A stretch of DNA of 64,000 nucleotides from Streptomyces formicae (GTDB lineage: Bacteria; Actinomycetota; Actinomycetes; Streptomycetales; Streptomycetaceae), in NCBI RefSeq assembly GCF_002556545.1, contig NZ_CP022685.1, positions 5,868,001 to 5,932,000 of the forward strand. The letters are read 5' to 3'. Position numbers and translations under genes: made by a program. Below the pieces are notes generated by a model, which saw only the letters and a program-made list of their open reading frames with translations, did no database searches and was not told the origin of the DNA. Positions 49,946 to 58,335 of the stretch are shown one piece after another. Within the stretch, counting starts at the first letter, position 1, and every line of letters begins with the position of its first letter.

Positions 49946-51808
49946 GTGGCGCGCGACATCGCGGCTCCCGTGTCCCTGGACACAGTCCCGACCAACCACC
50001 AGGAGCTGGTCTCCTGGGTCAACGAGATCGCCGAACTGACGCAGCCGGACAGGGTCGTCTGGTGTGACGGCTCCGAGGCCGAGTACGAGCGCCTGTGCGA
50101 AGAGCTCGTGGCCAAGGGCACGTTCAAGAAGCTCGACCCGATCAAGCGTCCGAACTCGTACTACGCGGCCTCCGACCCGACCGATGTCGCGCGCGTCGAG
50201 GACCGCACCTTCATCTGCTCCGAGAAGGAGGCGGACGCGGGCCCGACCAACCACTGGAAGGCCCCCGCCGAGATGCGGGAGATCTTCCAGGGCGAGAAGG
50301 GCGAGGGCGGCGTCTTCCGCGGCTCGATGCGCGGCCGGACGATGTACGTCGTGCCGTTCTGCATGGGCCCGGTCGGGTCACCGCTGTCCGCCATCGGTGT
50401 GGAGATCACGGACTCCGCGTACGTCGCCGTCTCCATGCGCACCATGACGCGCATGGGCCAGGCGGTCCTGGACGAGCTCGGCGACGACGGGTTCTTCGTC
50501 AAGGCCGTCCACACCCTCGGCGCCCCGCTCGCCGACGGCGAGGCCGACGTGCCGTGGCCCTGCAACTCCACGAAGTACATCTCGCACTTCCCCGAGGACC
50601 GCGAGATCTGGTCGTACGGCTCCGGGTACGGCGGCAACGCGCTGCTCGGCAAGAAGTGCTACGCGCTGCGCATCGCCTCCGTCATGGCGCGCGACGAGGG
50701 CTGGCTCGCCGAGCACATGCTGATCCTCAAGCTCACTCCGCCGCAGGGCGAGTCGAAGTACGTCGCCGCCGCGTTCCCGAGCGCCTGCGGCAAGACGAAC
50801 CTCGCCATGCTGGAGCCCACGATCTCCGGCTGGACCGTCGAGACCATCGGCGACGACATCGCCTGGATGCGGTTCGGCGAGGACGGCCGCCTCTACGCGA
50901 TCAACCCCGAGGCGGGCTTCTTCGGCGTCGCGCCCGGCACCGGCGAGCACACCAACGCCAACGCGATGAAGACGCTGTGGGGCAACTCGGTCTTCACCAA
51001 CGTCGCGCTCACCGACGACGGCGACGTCTGGTGGGAGGGCATGACGGAGGAGACTCCCGCCCACCTCACCGACTGGAAGGGCAACGACTGGACGCCCGAG
51101 TCGGCCCGCGAAGCAAATGGATACCGTCCCGCCGCCCACCCGAACGCCCGCTTCACCACCCCGGCCTCGCAGTGCCCGATCATCGCGCCCGAGTGGGAGG
51201 ACCCCAAGGGCGTGCCGATCTCGGCGATCCTCTTCGGCGGCCGCCGCGCCTCTGCCGTGCCGCTGGTGACCGAGTCCTTCGACTGGAACCACGGCGTCTT
51301 CCTCGGCGCGAACGTCGCCTCCGAGAAGACCGCCGCCGCCGAGGGCAAGGTCGGCGAGCTGCGCCGCGACCCGTTCGCCATGCTGCCGTTCTGCGGCTAC
51401 AACATGGGCGACTACATGGCGCACTGGGTGAAGGTCGGCGCGGACAAGCCCGACCAGTCGAAGCTGCCCAAGATCTACTACGTCAACTGGTTCCGGAAGA
51501 ACGCCGACGGCAAGTTCGTGTGGCCCGGATTCGGCGAGAACTCCCGCGTCCTGAAGTGGATCGTGGACCGTCTCGACGGCCGCGCCGAGGGCGTCGAGAC
51601 CCCCATCGGCATCCTGCCGACGGTCGACTCGCTGGACACCGAAGGGCTCGACCTGGCCAAGGACGACCTGGAGTTCCTGCTCACGGTCGACAAGGAGGTC
51701 TGGCGCGAGGAGGCCTCGCTCGTCCCCGAGCACCTCAACACCTTCGGCGAGCACACGCCCAAGGAGCTGTGGGACGAGTACCGCGCCCTCGTGAAGCGTC
51801 TCGGCTGA
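49946..51808 (+). CDS. pckG: Phosphoenolpyruvate carboxykinase (GTP)
   Basis: A 620-residue enzyme that converts oxaloacetate and GTP to PEP, linking the TCA cycle to gluconeogenesis. The kinase-1 P-loop with the reactive Cys is PSACGKTN (279-286, Cys281), and FSSAC-type flanks, [30 protein letters not shown] and [12 protein letters not shown] are diagnostic of the GTP class. Length matches (about 610). The GTG at 49946 follows TTAGGAG. A perfect 14-bp terminator hairpin ends the gene; it is a single-gene unit. Confidence 0.98.
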   Translation: MARDIAAPVSLDTVPTNHQELVSWVNEIAELTQPDRVVWCDGSEAEYERLCEELVAKGTFKKLDPIKRPNSYYAASDPTDVARVEDRTFICSEKEADAGPTNHWKAPAEMREIFQGEKGEGGVFRGSMRGRTMYVVPFCMGPVGSPLSAIGVEITDSAYVAVSMRTMTRMGQAVLDELGDDGFFVKAVHTLGAPLADGEADVPWPCNSTKYISHFPEDREIWSYGSGYGGNALLGKKCYALRIASVMARDEGWLAEHMLILKLTPPQGESKYVAAAFPSACGKTNLAMLEPTISGWTVETIGDDIAWMRFGEDGRLYAINPEAGFFGVAPGTGEHTNANAMKTLWGNSVFTNVALTDDGDVWWEGMTEETPAHLTDWKGNDWTPESAREANGYRPAAHPNARFTTPASQCPIIAPEWEDPKGVPISAILFGGRRASAVPLVTESFDWNHGVFLGANVASEKTAAAEGKVGELRRDPFAMLPFCGYNMGDYMAHWVKVGADKPDQSKLPKIYYVNWFRKNADGKFVWPGFGENSRVLKWIVDRLDGRAEGVETPIGILPTVDSLDTEGLDLAKDDLEFLLTVDKEVWREEASLVPEHLNTFGEHTPKELWDEYRALVKRLG

Positions 51809-51823
51809 CGCCCGCACGTTCCG

Positions 51824-51857
51824 GATGGGCCCCGCACAACGGCGTGCGGGGCCCATC
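51824..51857 (+). terminator. Strong terminator after pckG
   Basis: GATGGGCCCCGCAC and GTGCGGGGCCCATC are perfect complements around AACGGC, 16 bases after the stop. Confidence 0.92.
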
Positions 51858-51997
51858 GGCGTGTGCGGAAGGAACACATCCGCTCATACACGCATCTTGG
51901 GCACCTTGCCTTCACATGGCTCTCACATGTTTCAATGTGCCCACACGGGGGGCCGCTGATCGACGCGTGCCGCCAAGAATGCCTGTGGGGGGCCGAG

Positions 51998-53734
51998 TTG
52001 AAGAAGTCTCAGCGGTTAAGAGGGGTGACGGGCGCCGCGCTCGCGGTGGTCATCGGCTCGGCGGGCCTGGTCGCGGTCGGCACGCCCGCCGCGTACGCGG
52101 CCACGCCCTCGGACGAGGTGGCCAAGCTGCCGATCTCGTCGTTCGGGGCGATGGTCGTCGACTCGGCGCACGAGCGCGTCTACGTCACCGACGGCGGTAA
52201 GGGCAGCGACGCCAGCCAGGTCCTGGTCTACAACTTCCAGGGCCAGCGGGTGGGTTCACTCGCCACCGACAAGCCGGTCTCCGGCATGGCGCTCAGCGCG
52301 GACGGCGCGACGCTGCACGTATCGCAGTCCAACCGCATGCTGAAGTTCGACACGGAGACGCAGACCAGGACCGGCGCGACCTTCGCGCCTTACGACGTGA
52401 CCTGCGGCCGCGACGTGGCCCTTGCGGGCGGCAAGACGTGGTTCACGGAGACGCCCTACAGCGACTCGTACTGTGACCGGGTCGACAACACCACGTGGCT
52501 GCACCAGGTCGTCGACACCTCCTCGGTGCAGACCGGCTGGAGCGCCGCAGGACGGCTCAAGCTGGAGGCCGGTCCCGAGGCGCCGGACCGGCTCGTGATG
52601 GGGCAGGCGGCCGCGGGCGACAAGGCCAACCCGTTCCTCACCACGTTCGACGCGAGCGGCGAGACCCTGGTGCGCGGCCCCCAGCGGCGCTTCGCGGACG
52701 CCGACGGCAAGGGCGCGCTCGACCTGAAGGACATCGCGCAGAGCGCCGACGGCAAGCGGATCGCCGTCGCCGACGCGGCCTACGGCACCCGGCTGCTCGA
52801 CGCCGCCGACCTGGCGGACGCCCCGACCGGCTACCAGCCGCTCCCGGCGGGCGCGAAGTCGTCGGCGGTGGCGTTCAGCGGCGACGGGAAGTACGTGGCG
52901 CGGGGCGCCGCCGCCTCGGGCAGCACGCCCGACCTGCTGATCCAGCCCGCCGACCCGGCGGAAGGCACGACGCCCATCGAATTCGCCTTCGAGAGCGAGC
53001 TCGACGGCGCGCGGGTCGTGCCGCAGGGGCTCGGCTGGGCCAAGGACGGCTCGCGGCTCTTCGCCGTGACGGCCAGCGGCAGCCAGCACTGGCTGCACGT
53101 CATCAAGCCGCCCGCCGCCCAGTACGACTCCCGCTTCACCGGCACGCTCGGCACCAGCCCGGCCACGCCCGTGGTCGGTGAGCCGCTCGGCATCCGCGGC
53201 AGGCTGGAGCTCGACGGACCCGCTCCCGCGGAGCCCGTGAAGGTCGTCGCGGTCCGCAAGGACGCCGAGGGCACCCAGGAGGTGGCGGCCGCCAGGGTCG
53301 CGGCCGACGGCAGCTTCACCGTCCTGGACGTGCCGGACAGGCTCGGCGAGGCGACGTACACGCTGCGCTTCCTCGGCGACGTGACGCACCGGCCCGCCGA
53401 GGACGTCACGCTCACGGTCGACGTGGCCAAGGCGCCGACGTCGATCGAGCTGACGGCGCCCGCCGAGGCGACCCGCGCGGGCGGCGTCGAGATCACCGGC
53501 AAGCTGGCGGGCCAGGGCCGCGCGCTGCCGTCGGGGATCGCGCTGAAGGTGACGCGGACCGACCGGTTCGGTACGACGGGCGAGCTGACGTCGGCGTCGG
53601 TCGCGGCCGACGGCACGTTCCGGATCAAGGACCTGCCGAACAAGCGCGGCAGGACCCTCTACGAGGTGAGCTACGACGGCGACGCGCTGCACACGGCGTC
53701 GGCGGCGCGGGCCACCGTGAAGATCACCGGCTAG
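51998..53734 (+). CDS. Secreted beta-propeller (YncE-like) protein with Ig-like domains
   Basis: A 578-residue exported protein. The signal peptide (VTGAALAVVIGSAGLVAVG, cleavage near AYAA) is followed by a seven-bladed propeller with repeated phrases such as VYVTDGGKGSDASQVLVYNF and SADGKRIAVADAAYG. The C-terminal 200 residues form two Ig-like folds (EPVKVVAVRKD, SIELTAPAEAT). Propellers of this sort bind ligands or wall polymers; the ligand is unknown. The TTG at 51998 gives a good signal peptide and has a G-rich ribosome site; the frame is open further upstream. Confidence 0.82.
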   Translation: MKKSQRLRGVTGAALAVVIGSAGLVAVGTPAAYAATPSDEVAKLPISSFGAMVVDSAHERVYVTDGGKGSDASQVLVYNFQGQRVGSLATDKPVSGMALSADGATLHVSQSNRMLKFDTETQTRTGATFAPYDVTCGRDVALAGGKTWFTETPYSDSYCDRVDNTTWLHQVVDTSSVQTGWSAAGRLKLEAGPEAPDRLVMGQAAAGDKANPFLTTFDASGETLVRGPQRRFADADGKGALDLKDIAQSADGKRIAVADAAYGTRLLDAADLADAPTGYQPLPAGAKSSAVAFSGDGKYVARGAAASGSTPDLLIQPADPAEGTTPIEFAFESELDGARVVPQGLGWAKDGSRLFAVTASGSQHWLHVIKPPAAQYDSRFTGTLGTSPATPVVGEPLGIRGRLELDGPAPAEPVKVVAVRKDAEGTQEVAAARVAADGSFTVLDVPDRLGEATYTLRFLGDVTHRPAEDVTLTVDVAKAPTSIELTAPAEATRAGGVEITGKLAGQGRALPSGIALKVTRTDRFGTTGELTSASVAADGTFRIKDLPNKRGRTLYEVSYDGDALHTASAARATVKITG

Positions 53735-53772
53735 GCGACGCATACCCCCGGTCGTCGTCACCGCTGGTGGCG

Positions 53773-53805
53773 CCCGGTCCGCGGCCTCCCCGGCCGCGGA
53801 CCGGG
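53773..53805. terminator. Bidirectional hairpin terminator
   Basis: CCCGGTCCGCGGCC pairs perfectly with GGCCGCGGACCGGG around TCCCC, between the converging propeller gene and the small helical gene. Confidence 0.9.
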
Positions 53806-53810
53806 GCCGT

Positions 53811-54221
53811 TCAGGAGGCGCCGACCAGGCGCGTGGCGTCCGCGTGGACGTCCATGCGCTCGGCGGCCAGGATCGCGGCCGCGGTGTCGGCGCGCGATGC
53901 CGCGACGACCAGGGCGCGGCCCGCGAGGGCATGGGCGCGCTGGTGCAGGGCGGTGAGGTGGGGTTCGTGGATGGCGCTCGCCACGGAGGACCGCGGGGGC
54001 TGTGCGCCGTGCCGCAGGCGGGCGACCTGATCCGCCAGCCGCTCGGCGGCCGCGTCAAGGTCGGCGGACGGGGCGAGTGCGCGCAGCTCGTCGGTGACGG
54101 CCAGCAGCGCCGCGAGGTGCCCGGCGAGCTGGATGTCCAGCTCCTCCTCGCGGGAGCGGTGCGGGAAGCCCGCGTCGTCGGCCATCGAGTGGACCGACTT
54201 GGTGCGGATCGGCTCGTACAT
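53811..54221 (-). CDS. Conserved hypothetical helical protein
   Basis: A 136-residue protein predicted to be mostly helical (ELDIQLAGHLAALLAVTDELRAL, LTALHQRAHALAGRALVVAAS). It opens MYEPIRTKSVHSM, a start I recall from Streptomyces proteins of unknown function. There is no signal peptide or metal motif. The ATG at 54221 has GGAGG seven bases upstream. Its neighbour on the same strand is the aminotransferase, 81 bases away, so they may be co-transcribed. Confidence 0.8.
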   Translation of the reverse strand: MYEPIRTKSVHSMADDAGFPHRSREEELDIQLAGHLAALLAVTDELRALAPSADLDAAAERLADQVARLRHGAQPPRSSVASAIHEPHLTALHQRAHALAGRALVVAASRADTAAAILAAERMDVHADATRLVGAS

Positions 54222-54302
54222 GGGATGGCCTCCAAGCGGTATCTTGAAAGCCATCCTAGCTTAGATTCTGTCTAAAGTTGAGTCGGGCCTATCGGAGCCG
54301 CC

Positions 54303-55514
54303 TCACGGCTGGCCGTAGCCGTCCAGGAAGCGCCCGATCCGGGTGACCGCCTCCGTGAGGTCGGTCGCGGTGGGCAGCGTCACGACCCGGAAGTGATCGG
54401 GCTCGGGCCAGTTGAAGCCCGTGCCGTGCACGACCATGATCTTCTCGGCCCGCAGCAGGTCGAGGACCATCTGCCGGTCGTCCTTGATCTTGAAGACCTT
54501 CGGGTCGAGCCGGGGGAAGAGGTAGAGCGACCCCTTCGGCTTCACGCAGCTCACCCCGGGGATCTGGGTCAGCAGGTCGTACGCCGTGTCGCGCTGCTCC
54601 AGCAGGCGGCCGCCCGGCAGGACGAGGTCGTTGATGGTCTGGCGCCCGCTGAGCGCCGCGACGACGCCGTGCTGGCCCGGCATGTTCGCGCACAGGCGCA
54701 TGTTGGCGAGGATCGTCAGGCCCTCGATGTACGAGGAGGCGTGCGCCTTCGGGCCCGAGATGGCCATCCAGCCCACCCGGTACCCCGCGACCCGGTACGC
54801 CTTCGACATGCCGTTGAAGGTGAGGGTCAGCAGGTCGGGGGCGATGGCGGCGGTCGGCGTGTGCGTCACGCCGTCGTAGAGGATCTTGTCGTAGATCTCG
54901 TCCGAGCAGACCAGGAGGTTGTGCCTGCGCGCGATGTCGGTGAGGCCGCGCAGCATGTCCTCGCTGTACACGGCGCCCGTCGGGTTGTTCGGGTTGATGA
55001 TCACGAGCGCCTTGGTGCGGTCGGTGATCTTGCGCTCGATGTCGGCGAGGTCCGGCATCCAGTCCGCCTGCTCGTCGCAGCGGTAGTGCACGGCGGTGCC
55101 GCCGGAGAGGGAGACCGCGGCGGTCCACAGGGGGTAGTCGGGCGCGGGGACGAGCACCTCGTCGCCGTCGTCGAGCAGGCCCTGCATGGCCATCACGATG
55201 AGCTCGGAGACGCCGTTGCCGATGAAGACGTGCTCGACGTCGGTCTCGATGCCGAGGGTCTGGTTGTGCATGACGACCGCGCGGCGGGCCGCGAGCAGGC
55301 CCTTCGCGTCGCCGTAGCCGTGCGCGTCGCCCACGTTGCGGAGGATGTCCTCCAGGATCTCGGGCGGGCACTCGAAACCGAAGGCGGCGGGGTTGCCGGT
55401 GTTGAGCTTGAGGATGCGGTGGCCTGCGGCTTCCAGCCGCATGGCCTCCTCTAGGACCGGGCCTCGGATCTCGTAACAGACGTTGGCGAGCTTCGTCGAC
55501 TGGATGACCTGCAT
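54303..55514 (-). CDS. Alanine-type aminotransferase (AlaA-like)
   Basis: A 403-residue fold-type I PLP enzyme. The cofactor lysine is Lys238 in FNGMSKAYRVAGYRVGW; LNTGNPAAFGFECP, INPNNPTGAVY and CSDEIYDKILYDG are family blocks close to E. coli AlaA, which makes alanine from pyruvate and glutamate. The ATG at 55514 is preceded by TACGCT at seven bases with no ribosome site, so a leaderless transcript is likely. Confidence in the aminotransferase is high; the alanine specificity is inferred. Confidence 0.92.
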   Translation of the reverse strand: MQVIQSTKLANVCYEIRGPVLEEAMRLEAAGHRILKLNTGNPAAFGFECPPEILEDILRNVGDAHGYGDAKGLLAARRAVVMHNQTLGIETDVEHVFIGNGVSELIVMAMQGLLDDGDEVLVPAPDYPLWTAAVSLSGGTAVHYRCDEQADWMPDLADIERKITDRTKALVIINPNNPTGAVYSEDMLRGLTDIARRHNLLVCSDEIYDKILYDGVTHTPTAAIAPDLLTLTFNGMSKAYRVAGYRVGWMAISGPKAHASSYIEGLTILANMRLCANMPGQHGVVAALSGRQTINDLVLPGGRLLEQRDTAYDLLTQIPGVSCVKPKGSLYLFPRLDPKVFKIKDDRQMVLDLLRAEKIMVVHGTGFNWPEPDHFRVVTLPTATDLTEAVTRIGRFLDGYGQP

Positions 55515-55521
55515 GCGGTGG

Positions 55522-55527
55522 AGCGTA
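55522..55527 (-). promoter_or_regulatory. Putative leaderless -10 hexamer (aminotransferase gene)
   Basis: TACGCT on the minus strand ends seven bases before the ATG at 55514, as at hutH. Confidence 0.5.
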
Positions 55528-55601
55528 CGCGTTTCGGGTGCGCAGGAGCGGGGCTTTTGCCTGGTCCCCGGTGCGCGGGTGCGGCTTCGTGTCGGCTGGG
55601 C

Positions 55602-55632
55602 GCGCAGTTCCCCGTGCCCCTCACGGGGCGCC
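55602..55632 (-). repeat. Inverted partial copy of the dispersed-repeat subunit
   Basis: On the minus strand GGCGCCCCGTGAGGGGCACG then GGGAACTGCGC mirrors the head of the 62-bp subunit (GGCCCCTTCAGGGGCGCGGG then GAACTGCGC). The hairpin bases are changed but pairing is kept. This third site shows that the subunit core also occurs alone and in the opposite orientation. Confidence 0.7.
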
Positions 55633-55709
55633 CCCGCGCGGCAAAACCGTTCTGTCAGCGGTCAGTTGTGTCCGTTTGTGGTCTTGCCCTCCGGGTCCCG
55701 GGACTCAAC

Positions 55710-55745
55710 AATGCGCATGACAAAGCCGAAGTCACTTCGGTCACA
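55710..55745 (+). promoter_or_regulatory. Shared protease promoter motif, first copy
   Basis: AATGCGCATGACAA followed 16 bases later by GTCACA occurs 24-59 bases before the first protease gene; a near copy lies at 59844-59880 before its paralogue. CCGAAG-TCA-CTTCGG (55726-55740), a perfect small inverted repeat between the two parts, is present only here. It is likely a promoter with an operator. Confidence 0.55.
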
Positions 55746-55768
55746 CAGTCACTAGAGGGGACCCCCAC

Positions 55769-56620
55769 ATGAACAAGCCTCTCGTCGGTGCGTGCTTCGC
55801 CGCCCTCCTGATCGGAGCGACGGCGGCGCCCGCCACGGCAGTGAGCAACGAGGCACCCGCGAAGCCGAAGGCCAAGGCCGTCAACTTCGCGGGAACGGTG
55901 GCACTCAGCAACTGTTCCGGCTCCGTCGTCCGCGTGCCCGGCTCGAAGCCCGGCGACCCCGCGCTCGTCCTGTCCAACGGGCACTGCCTGGAGAGCGGCT
56001 TCCCGGGGCCCGGTGAGGTCCTCGTCAACAAGCCGTCGTCCCGGAGCTTCACGCTGCTCAACGCCTCGGGCGGCAACGCGGGCACGGTCAGGGCGAGCAA
56101 GATCGCGTACGGCACGATGACCGACACCGACATCTCGCTCTACCAGCTCACCAGCACCTACAGCGACATCGAGAGCAAGTACGGGATCAAGGCCCTCGAA
56201 CTGAACTCGGCGCGCCCCCAGCAGGGCCGGGCGATCACCGTCGCCTCCGGCTACTGGAAGAAGCTGTACAAGTGCAACGTCGACGGCTTCGCGTACCGCC
56301 TCAAGGAGGGGAACTGGACCTGGAAGGACTCGGTCCGCTACACCTCCGCCTGCCAGACGATCGGCGGCACGTCGGGCTCTCCGGTGATCGACGACGAGAC
56401 CGGCAAGGTCGTCGCCGTCAACAACACCGGCAACGAGAGCGGTGAGAGGTGCACGGACAACAACCCGTGCGAGGTCGACGAGAACGGCAAGGTCACGGTC
56501 CGCGAGGGCATCAACTACGCCCAGCAGACCTACTGGATCGTGCCGTGCGTCGCACCCGGCAACAAGATCGACCTGAGCCGCTCCGGCTGTGCGCTGCCGA
56601 AGCCCTCGGCCGTGAAGTAG
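55769..56620 (+). CDS. Secreted trypsin-like serine protease, paralogue 1
   Basis: A 283-residue exported protein. A signal peptide (residues 1-24, to ATA) is followed by a chymotrypsin-fold domain with His72 (LSNGHC), Asp in TDTDIS (119 or 121) and Ser202 in GGTSGSP. That last motif replaces the usual GDSGGP, as in some bacterial proteases. Cysteine pairs (CSG/GHC and ACQT/SGCALP) suggest disulphides. A close paralogue lies at 59896-60768 with the same blocks, for example YWKK, FAYRLKEG and WTWKDSVRYT. AGAGGGG is the ribosome site. A strong hairpin follows. Confidence 0.9.
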   Translation: MNKPLVGACFAALLIGATAAPATAVSNEAPAKPKAKAVNFAGTVALSNCSGSVVRVPGSKPGDPALVLSNGHCLESGFPGPGEVLVNKPSSRSFTLLNASGGNAGTVRASKIAYGTMTDTDISLYQLTSTYSDIESKYGIKALELNSARPQQGRAITVASGYWKKLYKCNVDGFAYRLKEGNWTWKDSVRYTSACQTIGGTSGSPVIDDETGKVVAVNNTGNESGERCTDNNPCEVDENGKVTVREGINYAQQTYWIVPCVAPGNKIDLSRSGCALPKPSAVK

Positions 56621-56631
56621 CCCTTCCCGGT

Positions 56632-56672
56632 CCCGGCGGGGGAGCGGCGTCCGTGGCGCCGCCCCCGCCGGG
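56632..56672 (+). terminator. Terminator after protease paralogue 1
   Basis: CCCGGCGGGGG plus CGGCG pairs with CGCCG plus CCCCCGCCGGG with a 2-base bulge and a 7-base loop. Confidence 0.85.
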
Positions 56673-56730
56673 CACCCGTGCCCGACGGAAACCTGTCACG
56701 GCCCGAGCAGACATGCTCGGGCGCCGTTGG

Positions 56731-56736
56731 TAGCGT
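56731..56736 (+). promoter_or_regulatory. Putative leaderless -10 hexamer (MerR gene)
   Basis: TAGCGT ends seven bases before the GTG at 56744. Confidence 0.45.
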
Positions 56737-56743
56737 TCCACCG

Positions 56744-57061
56744 GTGAAACCCTCGCACGGCCCCGACCGGCTCGACGACGACGACTATCCCGCCTACACG
56801 ATGGGCCGGGCCGCCGAGATGATCGGTGCCACGCCCGGCTTCCTGCGGGCGGTCGGCGAGGCCGGGCTGATCACGCCGCTGCGGTCCGACGGCGGCCACC
56901 GCCGCTACTCCCGCTATCAGCTGCGCATCGCCGCGCGCGCCCGCGAGCTCGTCGACCAGGGCACGCCGGTCGAGGCGGCCTGCCGCATCGTCATCCTGGA
57001 GGACCAGCTCGACGAGGCGCTGCGCCTCAACGCGGAGCTGCGTCGTGCGGAAGACGCCTAG
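56744..57061 (+). CDS. MerR-family HTH regulator
   Basis: A 105-residue protein with a MerR-type winged helix (YTMGRAAEMIGATPGFLRAVGEAGLITP, then GGHRRYSRYQ) and a short helical tail, with no effector domain. It resembles the small MerR-like proteins next to cold-shock genes in Streptomyces. The csp gene lies 291 bases downstream. Leaderless translation from the GTG fits the -10 hexamer. Confidence 0.88.
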   Translation: MKPSHGPDRLDDDDYPAYTMGRAAEMIGATPGFLRAVGEAGLITPLRSDGGHRRYSRYQLRIAARARELVDQGTPVEAACRIVILEDQLDEALRLNAELRRAEDA

Positions 57062-57352
57062 ATATCTGTTCCGGCAAATGCAGAATTTCGCACGATGCGC
57101 GATGAGGGTCATTCGCGGGTGACGGTTCCGGCCGACAGTTCTAAAGAGGAAATCCGGCGCGGAAGCGAGTGCCGTGCTACTGTCGATTTCAGTTGCAGTT
57201 GTGGTTCCCAGAGACTCCAGGTGCTCCGGTCGGCGGTCCGTGCCGACGGGGCACTTTGTATTGCCGGAGCTTTTCCGGACGGGGCAATCATCGCGGCGAC
57301 GTGGAGTCCGCACAGTGTGGGCTTCCGGGCACTGCCCCGAAGGAGATATGAC
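57062..57352 (+). promoter_or_regulatory. Long leader of the cold-shock gene
   Basis: No gene fits here. A hairpin with ATTGCC (57260-57265) and GGCAAT (57283-57288), holding an inner CCGG/CCGG pair, lies about 65 bases before the csp start. AAGGAG at 57340-57345 is a strong ribosome site. Long structured leaders are characteristic of temperature-controlled csp mRNAs; where the transcript begins is not known. Confidence 0.5.
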
Positions 57353-57556
57353 ATGGCTACTGGCACCGTGAAGTGGTTCAACGCGGAAAAGGGCTTCGGC
57401 TTCATCGAGCAGGAGGGTGGCGGCGCTGACGTCTTCGCCCACTACTCGAACATCGCCACCCAGGGCTTCCGCGAGCTCCAGGAGGGTCAGAAGGTGACCT
57501 TCGACGTCACGCAGGGCCAGAAGGGCCCGCAGGCCGAGAACATCGTTCCCGCCTGA
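57353..57556 (+). CDS. csp: Cold-shock protein (CspA family)
   Basis: A 67-residue OB-fold nucleic-acid chaperone. RNP1 is KGFGFI and RNP2 is VFAHY, the second slightly unusual (VFVHF is common). It opens [14 protein letters not shown], the textbook start. AAGGAG lies seven bases upstream. A UUCG-loop hairpin terminates the transcript. Several csp genes normally exist per Streptomyces genome, so no specific number is assigned. Confidence 0.97.
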   Translation: MATGTVKWFNAEKGFGFIEQEGGGADVFAHYSNIATQGFRELQEGQKVTFDVTQGQKGPQAENIVPA

Positions 57557-57574
57557 CGCTGACGCGTACTTCGT

Positions 57575-57608
57575 AGTCGGGGCCCGCACTTCGGTGCGGG
57601 CCCCGACT
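57575..57608 (+). terminator. Perfect terminator with TTCG loop after csp
   Basis: AGTCGGGGCCCGCAC pairs with GTGCGGGCCCCGACT, 15 bp, around TTCG, an especially stable tetraloop. Confidence 0.95.
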
Positions 57609-57624
57609 CGTTGCATTTCAGGGA

Positions 57625-58224
57625 TCAATTCCCGCGTTCTGCATTGTTTTTCATTTCTTCACCGGATGTCGCGGTTATTTCCGTCGCCGATGGGAATTCC
57701 GTCCCGCGCGCCGTGCCGATGAAGGCCGCCGTCGCGCCGGGCAGCCAGCCGAGCGCCAGGCCCCACAGCGCGCCGAAGAGCGCCCCGGCGAGGGCGAGGC
57801 CCAGCCAGCCCCAGATCCCCGCCTCGACCATGCGGGCCGCGACCATGCCCCGCCAGACGCCCGCGGCGCCCGCGCCCGCGACCAGCGCCGTCCAGCCCGC
57901 GAGCAGCCGGCGCCCCCTGCCCGCTCGCGGGCGCAGCCGCAGGTGGCGGCGCATCCGCGCGGCGGCCACGGCGATCAGGAGCAGGGCCGCGAAGTTCTCG
58001 CAGAGCTGCCAGGACCAGTCCGTCGCGCCCAGCGGGGTCGCCCGCAGGCCGGGCAGGGCGTAGGGCACGCCGAGCGCGCTCGGCGCCACCGAGAGGCCGG
58101 CCCGCGCCGTGAACGCGGTCAGCAGCGTCGCGCTGCCGTGCAGCAGGACGAGCAGCAGACAGACGCAGGCCACCACGACCGTGCCGTCCGTCCGCGCCCG
58201 CAGCGAGTCGATCGTCGTCCGCAT
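57625..58224 (-). CDS. Hypothetical multi-pass membrane protein
   Basis: A 199-residue protein with about four transmembrane helices (VVVACVCLLLVLLHGSATLL, NFAALLLIAVAAA, and two in GWTALVAGAGAAG and GWLGLALAGALFGALWGLAL). It has a basic cytoplasmic loop. I do not recognise the family. TACAGT on the minus strand lies eight bases before the ATG. It is convergent with csp and has normal codon bias. Confidence 0.8.
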   Translation of the reverse strand: MRTTIDSLRARTDGTVVVACVCLLLVLLHGSATLLTAFTARAGLSVAPSALGVPYALPGLRATPLGATDWSWQLCENFAALLLIAVAAARMRRHLRLRPRAGRGRRLLAGWTALVAGAGAAGVWRGMVAARMVEAGIWGWLGLALAGALFGALWGLALGWLPGATAAFIGTARGTEFPSATEITATSGEEMKNNAERGN

Positions 58225-58232
58225 GGCGGGTC

Positions 58233-58238
58233 ACTGTA
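58233..58238 (-). promoter_or_regulatory. Putative leaderless -10 hexamer (membrane protein gene)
   Basis: TACAGT on the minus strand ends eight bases before the ATG at 58224. Confidence 0.45.
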
Positions 58239-58300
58239 GGCCGCGCGGAGCGGCGCCGACAGGGTTCGGGACGAAGAAAAGTGAACAATGCTCAGGTCTG

Positions 58301-58328
58301 TTGCGGCGGGGTGCCCGCGATCTACCAT
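58301..58328 (+). promoter_or_regulatory. Leaderless promoter of the endoglycoceramidase gene
   Basis: TTGCGG (58301-58306), a 16-base spacer and TACCAT (58323-58328) end seven bases before the ATG at 58336. Confidence 0.5.
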
Positions 58329-58335
58329 CCGGGCC

